This document shows, in pieces, positions 52,694-64,000 of a stretch of DNA of 64,000 nucleotides. The stretch spans positions 62,001 to 126,000 of the forward strand of contig JALQPE010002989.1 of assembly GCA_030407315.1 (NCBI GenBank), read 5' to 3'. The notes beneath the pieces were generated by a model. The model did no database searches, was not told where the DNA came from, and worked only from the letters and a program-made list of their open reading frames with translations. The position numbers and the translations under genes were made by a program. Source of the stretch: Asparagopsis taxiformis. Its lineage: Eukaryota; Rhodophyta; Florideophyceae; Bonnemaisoniales; Bonnemaisoniaceae. The first letter of the stretch is position 1; every line of letters starts with the position of its first letter.

Positions 52694-52701
52694 TTTATAT
52701 A
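52694..52701 (-). promoter_or_regulatory. TATA box of paralogue 3
   Basis: TATATAAA on the minus strand, about 106 bp before the start codon. Confidence 0.6.
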
Positions 52702-55700
52702 GCGATTCATCTTGGGCACCCGGTAAGATTTATGAATGGAATCACGCGATGAAACGTGACGTGGGTATATTGTATGGTACGATACTGAAAGTTGTACCGG
52801 TTTCTGTGGAACTATATACAATTCATTCATGGCATGTTGTGACTACGAGTAATGGGGAGGTTTTATATCTCGATTGGTATTTGTGGCACGTATGGCTGTG
52901 ATTGTAAGGTTGTGCTCGCATGGCAGTAGATGTAAATTCGATCAAAGATGTTATGCAGAAAGTATTCTAAGAGTATTATATTGCTGTGGATAAAATTAAT
53001 TATACATGGTCATCACAAACGCACGTCATCATGAGCATGGTTTGATGACTAGGTTATCCAAGGTCAATGGTTTCCTTACTGCAAGCTGTCATTCACGCGG
53101 AGGTACTGTGAAACGTTCTTTCGGTTGTCCTCAAGTTTAAGGTGATGCTGATTTGAACAAAATGGCGAAATGAATGCTAGAGAACTACCTGAGTAGAGGA
53201 TTCTTTCGTCGAGTAAGTTGTTCGCGGTGACGAGACATGAATTCGAATCGTTCAGGATTTAGTCCTTCTGGACTGCAAGATATGAGTTGAGATCTTAGTG
53301 CCCAGATTGTAGAATACCAAAGCGAGAATGATGCTGTGACAAGGCTCGAGTGGGCTATTTTCTCTGCGTGATGGAAGTATACAGAAGCGCGACTCACTGG
53401 ACGATAACATGAAAACGACGTTGACTAGCTGATCATGGCATGAAACGTTCCCGGCTGGCCCGGTTAAGTTTATACGTTGCTGCTGAGAGTCGTGATCTCA
53501 GTTTCCCAATGTCCTACTGAGCCTCTTTACAAATTGTGATTCATGCGAAATGTTATGGGCTGGACGGTAGCAAGTGCAGTCTAGTATATTATCACAGCAA
53601 ATGCGATGATGTTACGTATACATTACAATGTTCGAGGGGTTTTGGCAAAACCTCGTGTCGAAGATGGTGTTTCATGCGTTGAGAGCATTGATTGGTCTCT
53701 TTTTCACAGAGTAGATTGAATAGCGATACAAATAAGGATACGTGGACGATGGAAAGGCTGTACACTCTGGAGTTGCATCCATTAAAGATAGTGTTTGCGC
53801 ACGTGTTTCTTCCGGTTGGATTGCTGCTCTGTAACTGGATGGCATCTGTGAATTGCAGGGCATCCGTCAAGTTCGAGGAATCATCATAACCACGCGTGTT
53901 TCCAACGAAGCAAACCGTTTCTAAAACTTACACATCAGCTTTGGTTGCGTCACTAAAATAATGTAAATAGATCCCCCACGACACAAGCGTCTGGTTGAAA
54001 ACGTAATCCACTAATCGCGATTTTCAGATCCAGATCGTACTATCCCACGGTTATTGTGTGCGTATTTACAACAGGCCCCCTCCCCACTAATCAGCCCTTG
54101 ACGACCCGCTCATTAAAGGTATTGCTCTTTCGTGCTGCCATACGCCCCGCGTAGTGCAATGCTTCCGATGCAGAACATCGAATGCTTGGTGAGTCTTCAT
54201 GATCCACAGAAAACGAGCCCGCCATCATACCAAACCAGTGGACACATTGGAAATGTGGTCCACAACCAAGTGACCTCGACGCGTCTCTGGCCATCAAAGA
54301 AATCGCTCTGCAGGGGTGGTGACTCGTGAATGATGTTCAATCAAAGCATCGTGAATAGCGTATCATTTCCAATTTCACAAGATAACATCCGCCACATCTG
54401 TTATCCCCGCTCGGATCCGCCAGCAGCCCTGGCGTTTTCCTCGCAATCCGACTAGCCGTTTTGCAATCTCCAGCTCGCATTGCGTGATGCCATAGATATG
54501 CAACCAATTTGCCGCACATGAAACGTGACGAGACGCGTCTGACGAAGCATATACTATGATTGGATGCACAGATGGCACGACGAGACATTATGCAGTATTC
54601 GCATCGATGGCAGCATGTTAGATGTTGCCAACAGGCGGTTCTTGAAATGACGCCCAGTCATGTTTGTCGTTTCACGTCTTTACATGCGCCAATCTGGAGG
54701 CATGGCGCTGACCTAGTTGGCTGCAGTTTTGGACGTGGGCTGATGCGTCGTCGATTCGATCTGGGTGGTAGGGAAACGTCATGCCTGCGAGGTTTATGCG
54801 TCGTGTGTAGCTTGCAAAGCGAAGATGTTCGGTAGTGCACATGTCGGTTTTCAAAGAAAACACTAATGGCGGATAAAAGTGGCAGGAAGACGTTGACATG
54901 CGCATCGGCTAGGAATGGCGACTAGCGGAATATTACAACAATCATTCCTTTGGATTTGAGCCTGCGGGTTCTGCTCTCATCTGCGTTCACAGTTCAGCGA
55001 ACTGCACGGCATCCCATCTGATCTACTATCTGTTATAGGAGGCAGGATTACTGAATTTCAAAGTTTTGTGTAGTTGCAGTTGTATACAGGACTTTGTAGA
55101 TGAGGAGTGCACTGTAGCATTTGGTTGACTGACGCGACTGTCACTCTATGCAAGCGTTCCAAGCGAACTCGAGCAAATTGCGTTCTTAATAATGACGGTT
55201 GAGATGGATCTGGTTGATGGGCTAATCGAACCGTACCGAGTGTTCTATCGATGCTGACGGAAAGATATGCTAGCGCGAGGCAATATTTCGTCGCTTCATA
55301 TGTGAAGACACTAGCACTCTGCCTCGGGCTCACGACGGTGCGGTAGCAGAGGCGTCGATAGCCTGTACAGGCGCAATGAATATCAATTGAACCGAACCAG
55401 ATCGCGTCGAAATATGCTTTTGTCTACTGGCGTCGAGTGTCACGGGTGCTGTGCAGAGTGTGTGCAATTAGAATCTTTTCGAAGACGCGGGAGCAGATAG
55501 CTGGATTGTCGAACCGACCATCGATTTCGGGAGCGAGTGTGGGAGTCCAGAATGACCCGTTGAGCTCTGCGCGGATCGAATCGGTAACCAAACTCGCGTA
55601 TCATTGCTCGGCGATGACTACAGATCATCTACCGTTGTGGATGTAAATTTGATGCCCGGCAGCATACCCATCTCAACTAATCGACAAGTCTTACGCACCG

Positions 55701-57742
55701 CTCACCCGGATAGATAAGAGACTACTGGAGTCTTTCGCTAGTATGGGCGACCGATCAGCTTGAATGGTTTCTGTGAGACGTGTCGGGGGCTTTGGAATAT
55801 TCCCAAATATTTTATATATTTCAAGAAATTGTTTGAATTGTTTGAGTGAAAAGTTACACGTGGATGCGTCAATCTGAGGGCGGAACTTGTGATGGAAGCC
55901 AAGTGTTCGCACGATGAGTCTAATTGATGTTTAGATGCTCTGCTTGACCTCAGTTTACCAGTCCGCCGGATTGTTAATCCCGCTCCTAGGCACTCGAAGC
56001 TGCATTTCTTCCAGCTTGCCAGATGTCTAGTCTAAAAGTCAATGGCGTTTATCCGAATAAACGGGGGGAGCGATGAGACAGAGACATACCAAGTATGCCG
56101 CCCCAGATATGAAGCTACCATGACCCGGGCTTTTAAACCCAATCCTCTTTCGTGTTGGTATTCGCCGCAGTGTAGAAGTTTATCTTGCGTAAATGATTGT
56201 AGCCAAAACCTGAACTCTCCGCAGTACATCGTTTACTGCTGGATTTTCTGAACTGATTCTTCCAATACTAATCTTGGTACACCGTGGAGCCCCCAGCGGA
56301 TGCTGCAAGTAATTCAGGCAAGCTATTCATAGTTGAGGCCGATGAAAGACTCTAACATCCTTTCCTGTAGGTCGCTATTGTTTGGTATCTGCCATGAACT
56401 TGCTCGGTTAGCATACATTCTGCCCGATGTACGTAGCAATAATGATTAAAGGACATAGACGTGCATATCGACCACTGTGAATCACACTTTGCTATCGATG
56501 TATATGGCACACATTGCAGAACAATTCCTTGGAGTACAGCTTCCAGTCGCACAGCACTGAATTATCTATCCCGAAACTTGACAAACCCATTCGCTTCGTC
56601 CTCAAACGCGCATGAACCAGTTCACCCATTACCTTAATGCATTCACTACAGTTCAATCATCAAGTATTAAGCTTTCTTGAATATTATTCCATCTCTATTT
56701 TGGCTTCTCACTAACAAGCCCTCTCAAACAACCCCATAGGTTGTCTACTCTGTTTTGTTTCGACTGCCTCTACCACTGTGAATCCAAGCATCCCTGCGTC
56801 TTCGATAACGAATGCTTTAGTTGACCTGGCAGTGTTTACACCATTATGCTACGTCGTGCGCTTTCCTGCACCAATGAGATCATGAAGGCATTACTTTCCA
56901 ACAATGCACGAAATCAGTTCAGGGCGTCTCTATTCATTTCGAAACAGGTGTATACGAGGTCTGCCTTATTTCATTGTCTTGTCCAGCAATAAATCTTTCA
57001 TGGGCGCAAACTTCTGTAACTCACGTATTGTCCAATCGCTCCTGTGAATTGATAGTACAGTTTTTTAGCACTGCGAATAAGTTTTATGATACTGAAACAC
57101 GCGAGGATAGATACGGGGAAGAGAGCACGAATTTCCCCTGTTGTAGTCAACAAGGCTGCTTGTGGTAAGACTCATTTAATACCCGGAAATTTCACCGAGA
57201 TAAATTGATGTCATGTTGCCAACTCGAGAGGAAAAAATTGCTGTTCACTTGCTCTGTCTTGTTGTACCAGTTGGGTAAGATTGATGATTTCAAAACCCTC
57301 ATCATCATTGCTCTTCTGCTAAATCTCAATAAAGCACAGAAGTACCCGATTGTTCCATGTGCTGTACATTTTCCCGCAGAAGGATAAGGGGCGTGCACTA
57401 GAAACGGCGGAAATGCTTATTCTATAGTTGATGATCTCGCAGGTTGTGATCGTCATAGACTCTCGATAGGACAATCCCTGGATTGCGAATTTCAGTGATA
57501 AAATCGGCGGACGTTTTCGTCTCGCTAGAGCTGCTACTAAACGTTCAACTACATTTTCGCAGACAGTTGTGATAAGGGGCGTTCCATTTCATCGAGTCGC
57601 TATCAATAATCACAAACGAATTTATATGAGACGCTAATTCTACCTGCTCGGTGATTTTAGTGTCAATATTGTTTGGGTGCCCCTACACCCGTTGTAGGTT
57701 CTCAAATAGTCGCTGTACAGCGCAAGCCAAATGATAAGAAAA
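52702..57742. other. Long intergenic region, about 5 kb
   Basis: No frame longer than 92 codons with any motif, no RNA gene, and no obvious repeat. The stretch is comparatively AT-balanced and unlike the C-rich transposon DNA. It may hold regulatory DNA or multi-exon genes that I cannot resolve by eye. Confidence 0.4.
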
Positions 57743-58405
57743 TTAAAAACAGTCTGCCTGTATAGCTCTCCGTAAAACGCTTCGACGGACTTGTGCAACT
57801 TCTTGAAGAGCGTTTTGAAATAAATCAACGCGCTCTCGAGATGCTGCCAACCGCTCCCTCGCTCCATTAAGTGTGCTTCTCTCTCTCGCAACCACACGCC
57901 TGGCAGTTCTATTCCGTCTCCGAGCGATCCGGAGCTGCATGGTCGTCTCCCGGAATCGATTTTCCAGGATCTCCCTTCTTCTCTCCGAAATGGCGGGATT
58001 ACCAAGTTCCGACCTAGTTCTTCTCAAAGAAGAGCTGAGTCTTGAAACAACTGCAGAGGTAGAATTCACTCGCTGTAGCGAAGTTTGAAGGCCCATTTCA
58101 AGATTTCGTACAGTGCGGGTTTGTTGACGGATATCTCGTGCCAGACGCGCCAAATCGAGAGAAAAAGTTGTTGCCCTTTCGTCAAGAGTTTGCAGATCTC
58201 TACGCAATTTTTTGCATACTTCTTGAAAGCGTCCCTGAACACCCGGTGATGGCCCAGTTTCTTCTTGATGAATGGTTTGGTGTGTTTCTAGAACAGATTC
58301 TTTCTGTGCAATAGCGCCCTGAGGTTCTTCATGAGAACAACACCATGCAACTTGACATAAAACGAGGACCACGGTCAGCCTTACAACAGAGGACGACAGC
58401 ATCAT
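57743..58405 (-). CDS. Secreted Cys-clamped helical protein, paralogue 4
   Basis: 220 residues: signal peptide (MMLSSSVVRLTVVLVLCQVAWCC), a Gln/Glu-rich linker, Cys64 (QEVCKKLRRDL), an Arg-rich helical region, and Cys219 as the penultimate residue (QADCF), 155 apart. The turn at GNPAISERRREIL matches the ISRERRAELL of paralogue 3. The second arm is extremely Arg-rich (RIARRRNRTARRVVARERS). Confidence 0.76.
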   Translation of the reverse strand: MMLSSSVVRLTVVLVLCQVAWCCSHEEPQGAIAQKESVLETHQTIHQEETGPSPGVQGRFQEVCKKLRRDLQTLDERATTFSLDLARLARDIRQQTRTVRNLEMGLQTSLQRVNSTSAVVSRLSSSLRRTRSELGNPAISERRREILENRFRETTMQLRIARRRNRTARRVVARERSTLNGARERLAASRERVDLFQNALQEVAQVRRSVLRRAIQADCF

Positions 58406-58501
58406 TTTTGACTTCTAGATTTTCTGAAACCGGCCCTATCAGGGTCTTTGAGCGAATCCTGAGGGTATCAGAAGTCCAGATTCAGAGCGCATATGGGTGG
58501 C

Positions 58502-58509
58502 AATTTATA
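58502..58509 (-). promoter_or_regulatory. TATA box of paralogue 4
   Basis: TATAAATT on the minus strand, about 97 bp before the start codon. Confidence 0.6.
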
Positions 58510-59606
58510 GAGAAGACGTTCACGGTTGAAATCGAAGAATCAATCCAGAATCTATATCTATGGGAGGGTTTCATCCATTATCAGTGCTTGTCTTGCTGCT
58601 TCATAGCGAGCCTCTTGGTGAGGTGGGCGACCATGTATACGGCAACACGATATTTGAAACGGAGATACATCGCGCGCGAGCATAGGGGCAACATCAAAGC
58701 TCCAATGCTCTGTAGACATGCCCTCTATTAGTCTGTGTCAACCAACGAGAAGTTGACGGCATGATTTTCCACCAGAGCGAAAAAATTATCGCCTGATTCC
58801 AATACAGATGTACCCTCGGGTGGATACACCGAATTCATCATTTTTTTGCGGGACATGTAAGCATTCTATCGCCATCAGTCATATCATTGTTGCTCCGCAT
58901 TGATTTGTCAAGTGTTTTGTTCCGGTCGACGATCCAAGACGGAAATCGGCGTCAGGGTGTTTATTGCTAGGCTACATTATGAACCATGATTCGAAGCTAG
59001 GCTGTATTGAGGGTGGGACGCAACCTAATCTGTAGAGCTAATTGCGATAATCAGTCCAAGTTCGAACAACGTTGCCATACTCCCTTCCGTCTCCTCATTT
59101 CGGCACACTGTCCAACTTGTCGCGCAGTGGCACAATTCACAGGATACTCTGCGTCTGTCTCACGCGTAGCTCTAATTTCCTACGGTTGAAGAACAGTAAA
59201 TAATGCCAGATGTTCGTGAAGGAGCAGGACTTGACACCAAGTTATCCAAACTAAATGTTCTATGGAAAGGATCCAAGAGGGATAAAGTCTATATTGCATG
59301 ATTGACACGAGAAATTTCACAACACCAACCACTTCGTGTGAAGATTCTCGATGCGTTTTCCGTGAAGAATTTATCATCTCGTCAACTCGATAGTCCTAAT
59401 TCTCTGTGAACCCTCCAAGCCCCCCAACGCTGAGATTACTTCCGTCACAGTGGACACACATTGCTGTGCAGTGGAGCACTGCGCGCTTCGAGCTGTGGAC
59501 TCGATGCGGCGACCGTGATGGAGATTACGTAACACTTGACAGTTCTGATCTCCCTTTCAATCAAAAAAATAAATTAAAATATTTAAAAATATTTCTTTTC
59601 ACAAAA
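58510..59606. other. Intergenic; nothing recognised
   Basis: Short frames only; no motif, RNA gene or repeat seen. Confidence 0.4.
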
Positions 59607-60040
59607 TACGGAAAATTAAATCCTCATGCACCACAAAGCATCTCAATCACGTTATCAGCGCACCAAGCCAGCTCAAGATCACCCTCAGATCCCGAAATCC
59701 CAAGCTTCTGACAAAGATCCAAAGCCACAACCGGCGCATCTGCAAGCATTGCGGCAAATCCCTCCCATCAATGCGAAGATTCGACCCAAAGCTCAGAAGC
59801 GCGCGTTCCTGTGCGACACGATCTTCCACGATGCTGTGAGCCGATCTAACGCGCGAAAGCGCCAGTCTTGTCGCTGGACATTTCTCCTCGCAGACGCCTT
59901 GCCCAACCGCCAATATCGCTCACAGTCGTCCGTGCACATTGCCGATTGCGCCTTTCTTCAATTGGTAAGCTTCGGTCTTGCAGCGTTTCGTCGGTCGCGC
60001 CTATTCTGGCCTGTTGCAATGTGAGCTTCTCCCCCGTACT
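59607..60040 (-). pseudogene. Unrecognised coding-like remnant in three frames
   Basis: On the minus strand three consecutive pieces look protein-like: GEKLTLQQARIGATDETLQD (about 60035-59860), SRVRSAHSIVEDRVAQERAL (about 59860-59755) and GFAAMLADAPVVALDLCQKL continuing to LAWCADNVIEMLCGA and a stop at about 59627. Each is in a different frame with no clear splice sites. A TATAAATG lies upstream at about 60095. It could be a broken gene or a short multi-exon gene. No family was recognised, and chance is not excluded. Confidence 0.25.
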
Positions 60041-61196
60041 GTCAATTGTCGCTGTCGTTTAGGATTCCTTCATATACCCGTGCTGGAGGTGACATTTATA
60101 TCGCGGTTGGAATCGTTCTTTATTCCAGGAGGCACCAGGTCCCTAAGTGACGCGCCCATTGGCTTCTTGGTATCAACACCCATGATGGGTATGGCGCACT
60201 GGTGAGGTGGGGTAATAGTTGGAGGATCGTTGAGAGTTTCATGGTGATGTGCGTTTGTTGGTGCTGTGAACAGGATTAGCGGCTGATGTGGACCGTGTTC
60301 AAGTGAAGACGGGAGAAATCATAGAGCGTTTATGAGACGGCAAGTTGAAATGAGAACATTGCGGCGGTGGAAGTACCGCGTCTGGTTTCAAGTTACTTTG
60401 TTTGGATTGAATGCTCAACTGTTCCTGTAGTTCATTTCAAGACGGCCCAGTTGTGAACGGCTGGCTGTGCCCCGTTGATGTTTGAGTCAGTTGGTGAAGA
60501 TGAATATTATAATCGTGGTCCCGAGACCACTGTTACTTTACAGCTTGATCATTCACCAAGTGTTTGTGCTGTAATCACCAGCTTGTGACGTTGTGCTGCA
60601 TGTGATAGCAACTGAACTGCCTTCCGTCTTCGTCGTCGACGACATGATTGATTGTCTATCAAGGCCGCCTCTGTCTTCCGAAGTGGTAGTCAGGAGAGTC
60701 GGACAAATGCTGTGGAAGAATGTGAATGACGCGGTTGCATTTGTACGATGAAATGTGTTGCGAGCCTCTGAAGCAACTGTATTCAATAGAGGAGGCTCAC
60801 GCTCCATGATGATTAAAAGTCTCGGTGAGAAATTGTGATAATGAAATCACGCCATTACGGTCTGAAAGCTACAATTCGCAAGCTCAAAATAGATTTGTTT
60901 GCCTCGCAGAAGCAACTCTTTAATCTATCGCACATCTAACATGAAGCCGTTTTCAAAACATTCGTCCCCCTACAGAAACCTCTGCTCCTACCTGATAGAC
61001 TGCTACTTGCTCGTACAAAGCCATCCATTGAACCACTGGAAAAAATCTAGAGCCGACATCTTCATCATCACCCCCTTGCGTGAGCTGAATTGCAGTGCAA
61101 TGATCGATATCAGTGTCTACATCCATCTCCATCTCCGTGAACCAAGCTTATAGTTCAGTACTAACATACAAAATGCGCCCATATCTCACTTCCAAA
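60041..61196. other. Intergenic; nothing recognised
   Basis: Includes the 3' flank of paralogue 5. Frames are short and without motifs. Confidence 0.4.
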
Positions 61197-61862
61197 TTAC
61201 TGCCCCTGCATACATCTTGTGTATCCTACCCGTGTCGACCGAATAATCATTCTCACCTCCATCACAGCGCTTTCTTGGTTTGCGACATCTTCTGCAAAAG
61301 CATTCCTAGAAGACCTTGCACGAGTAAGTGCCTGACGTTTTTGATTACGATTTCTCTCTGCTCTTCTCAATTCAGCTCTAGCTCCCGGCAGCATTCGTTC
61401 GATATTCCGCTCTCTCCTGAGCAATCTCTGCCGCTCACCGCCCCTCGCGAAGCGAAGTCGCGATGAGATTGCCCGCAATGCCCCATTCAATCCGTTTACA
61501 GTGTCCTTTTTCTCGTTGTACTCTTGATCGGCTGTCCTGGACATTCTAGTCGCGGTCTGGAAAGCCCTCTCAGCATTCCTTTGGTTATTTGCTATTCTAG
61601 ACAGTTCTAATGTGAGTTCTCGTTCCCTTTGTTCTAGAGCTCGCAGGGTTCGTCGTTTTTCTCCACATACCCGAGGCGGATTTGACATCCGTGCCCCAGT
61701 TCGAACTTGTCTCTTCAAGCCAAGATGTACAAGGTCCTTCTTCACCATTGGTCCTGCGACGTACCCATCGGCTCCCTGTTCCTCTCCAGCACCAGCCCAT
61801 ACTGAGAAGGGAGCTGCGATGAGAAGGATGAAGAAAATTTGAAGAATAGAAGAGAATCTCAT
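61197..61862 (-). CDS. Secreted Cys-clamped helical protein, paralogue 5
   Basis: 221 residues from the ATG at 61862; the frame is open 31 codons upstream, but the signal peptide (MRFSSILQIFFILLIAAPFSVWAG) starts here. A linker with YVAGPMVKK and SNPPRVC is followed by an Arg-rich helical region. The framing cysteines are Cys66 and Cys217 (YTRCMQGQ), 151 apart. The turn is at RFARGGERQRLL. It is the closest relative of paralogue 2, although the genes lie on opposite strands 11 kb apart. Confidence 0.78.
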   Translation of the reverse strand: MRFSSILQIFFILLIAAPFSVWAGAGEEQGADGYVAGPMVKKDLVHLGLKRQVRTGARMSNPPRVCGEKRRTLRALEQRERELTLELSRIANNQRNAERAFQTATRMSRTADQEYNEKKDTVNGLNGALRAISSRLRFARGGERQRLLRRERNIERMLPGARAELRRAERNRNQKRQALTRARSSRNAFAEDVANQESAVMEVRMIIRSTRVGYTRCMQGQ

Positions 61863-61964
61863 GGTGATATGTGTGATAGTCAAGTTGAAGAGCCTGGAGT
61901 GAGATAGCTGAATAGTTGGTTGATGTTGTTCGAGTTTGAGAGAAAGACTGGACAAGTCATGGGA

Positions 61965-61972
61965 GATTTATA
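61965..61972 (-). promoter_or_regulatory. TATA box of paralogue 5
   Basis: TATAAATC on the minus strand, about 103 bp before the start codon. Confidence 0.6.
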
Positions 61973-62675
61973 GGAAGAAAGTTTGGATTGTGAACACTGC
62001 GCGAGGTCAAATTAGCGAGGGTAATTTGGGAGTACAGCGAAGGAAATCGTTACACAAAGATTTCCATTGGAGTTTGAGAGAATGCAAGCAAGACATATTT
62101 CGTCGGAACACTGGGAATACAACAGTGTTCGGCTCAGGAGAAGACATGGTTTGGATGAATCATTCTGGAGAACTAGTTTTGAACTAAACATGTTCCATGT
62201 TTTTTCAGGTGTAGGACAAGGAGGCCAGCAAGACAATGAAGTTAGTCTCAGTGTCCACAAAAGATATTTAAACCCGGAAATTTGGTCGTCATCGGACATA
62301 GATGACATGAAAATCCAACAAAGCGCTCGGGCGCTCGGATAGTTTGCGAATCCAGTTAAATTTTCCGATCTGCGAAAGACGATGGAGCACATCACGACTC
62401 ATTGCGAGCAAAGAGTTCAATTCCACGTCAGCGCGAAGTTGTAAGCGACGAGACGAATAAAATATGAGACTAATTCTAAAACATGTATGAAATGAACTGC
62501 TGGGACTACGAGTTTCACGCGTGTGGGATTGGTGGTGGCTGTTGTTGATTTGCGATCATATCGCAATGTTCACGCTGTAATCCGTTTACATTGCTCGCGA
62601 AAAGGCAACACATCTCGCGGCTTGCTCGGCTTGTTTCTCATAACGGTACCTTCCGGGCTCACAGCGCCAAATTGA

Positions 62676-63166
62676 GGATATTTTGCGAGTCATTGACCTT
62701 TTTCTGCCAACTCATGTAGATTCCAATTGCACTGGTAGATGTTAGGAGTGCTAGAAAACGTGGATTGTTGTATCTGCATATGAACTTGGGGAAGGATTTG
62801 GTTTATTTCAAGATTGTGCTCTGGGTGAGTAAACAAACGATAGATTTGTAGTCAGAAAACCTTATGTCTAGAAACAACAGAAAAAATCCCAACCTGCCCG
62901 ACCAACGTGTGCTCGTCGAGCGATATTTTGCGAGTCATCGACTTTTTTCTGTCAATTCACTTGGATTCCAAGCTTTGCTAGATGTCTAGAATGCCAGAAA
63001 ACATGGATTGTTGTATCTGCACTAGCGCTAGTGATAGGAGTTGGTTTATTTCAAGGTTGCACAGTGCGTGAGTAAGCAAACGATGTGCTTGTCAGCTGAA
63101 AACCTTATCGCTAGAAACTGCAGGATGAATCCATCTTAACTTCGGCACCAAAGTTTGCTCCTCGAG
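62676..63166. repeat. Tandem duplication, period about 245 bp
   Basis: GATATTTTGCGAGTCAT occurs at 62676 and 62922. Shared blocks follow in the same order (ATGGATTGTTGTATCTGCA with one change, GGTTTATTTCAAG, GAGTAAGCAAACGAT, AAAACCTTAT, CTAGAAAC). The two copies differ by roughly one base in six. Confidence 0.85.
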
Positions 63167-64000
63167 CTCACTACAATGTTTTCAATTCGCTCGGTTGCGA
63201 AAGCTCTTGTTGTATCCTGGTGATGAAGAAGAGTGGTTGCTCGGTCCTTACATGTAGAAGTATTGCAAGTCTTTACCTGCAGACTTGTTCCACTGCTGGA
63301 ACCTGTTGATGCTTTTTCGGTCTGTGTTCCACACATGTTTCGCTTTGGTCGCAATTCCCAACTGTGTTTTCCTGTGTTTACTACCTGTGAGAAGGGAAGA
63401 AATAGTGTGGACCAAGGCTATTTTAGCTCTGATATGCGCTACGTCTTCTATACAAGGCTACTGTGTTCTAAGGAACGAAATTAACAAGTTTTGAAGTGAT
63501 GACAAAGTAATACAGTAAGTGGTAACAATGTTGTTGCTATAACATACTGGAGGCTCTACTAATCAAGTTGTGTAACAAAATGCCAAGAAAATCCTGGTCG
63601 ACTCGGCATGTTCGCCACACATCCATTTAGATTTCTTGTACAGAAATGCCCAAGCGCTGCACGCCCACCACAACCGAGACGAGCCTCCATTTGGAACGGT
63701 TTCTGCGTAGAAACCAATTTGGAAATGTGCGGTTGCAATTCGACTTTCAAACGGCACGGCATACATCTGGTCTCACAAGTTCATCCCATCGCGTGATGAC
63801 GAAACGTTGTAGCATTGTTGGTCCTTACTATTTCGCAGCGAAGGCGTTCAAAAGTAGTTTTGTTGGTCTGCTCTGATGCGATACCTGCACAGAGACATGT
63901 CGTTGCGTAACCTGAGTACCGACTGTTACCTGGAACCGATGCACGAATAACAATGAGACTTCATCACTTTGCTTCTACAACACCTTGAAAGCAGACGGGA
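63167..64000. other. Window end; no gene recognised
   Basis: Short overlapping frames (63136-63876) on both strands without motifs. Confidence 0.4.

Overview
The window looks like eukaryotic nuclear DNA. The evidence is a tRNA gene with a canonical intron, a five-exon gene with GT-AG introns of about 42-98 nt, TATA boxes 80-110 bp upstream of start codons, and many Copia LTR retrotransposons and cut-and-paste transposons. A red alga, perhaps a florideophyte, is my best guess but not proven. It rests on a 13-nt insertion in the D-loop of tRNA-Asp (D-loop introns are a known oddity of red algal nuclear tRNAs), an intron-poor compact gene style and heavy Copia content. A fungus or another protist is not excluded.

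Layout. 0-1.2 kb: 3' end of a GH6 cellulase-type gene and a tRNA-Asp, inside a segment duplicated at 43.4-43.9 kb. 1.5-5.7 kb: graveyard of a pogo/DDE_1 transposase and two nested Copia fragments. 6.2-7.5 kb: secreted protein with six nearly identical 53-residue Cys-rich repeats. 8.70-13.42 kb: complete Copia element with one intact 1476-codon gag-pol frame and a 5-bp target duplication. 15.3-17.1 kb: five-exon ionotropic glutamate receptor-like gene. 17.97-19.53 kb: intact Tc1-type (DD34E) transposon with about 215-bp inverted ends. 19.87-21.1 kb: 5' end of another Copia element.

21.3-37.8 kb is the most unusual part. Matching inverted ends (32 of 34 positions, by eye) at 21316-21349 and 37739-37772 bracket three large genes and many subterminal repeats rich in GGACRTCC-type motifs. 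The genes are a Plavaka/CACTA-like transposase (frame broken), a 761-residue coiled-coil protein, and a 1063-residue protein that joins an amino-DNA-methyltransferase domain (DPPY, DPFSGT) to a C-terminal SET domain. The SET-methyltransferase gene is itself flanked by an inverted pair of a repeat that also forms a tandem array beside it. I interpret the block as one large DNA transposon, or nested transposons, carrying a combined DNA/protein methyltransferase.

37.8-42 kb: decayed Copia element of a different lineage. 44-62 kb: gene-poor DNA holding five paralogous genes for small secreted helical proteins. All five have a signal peptide, one cysteine before and one after a long charged helical region, and 151-155 residues between those cysteines. 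Four have TATA boxes at similar distances. The same stretch has a tRNA-Thr(AGT) with a 36-nt intron. 62-64 kb is non-coding apart from a 245-bp tandem duplication. Coordinates, motifs and gene models were read by eye; family assignments rest on motif recognition, not on searches.
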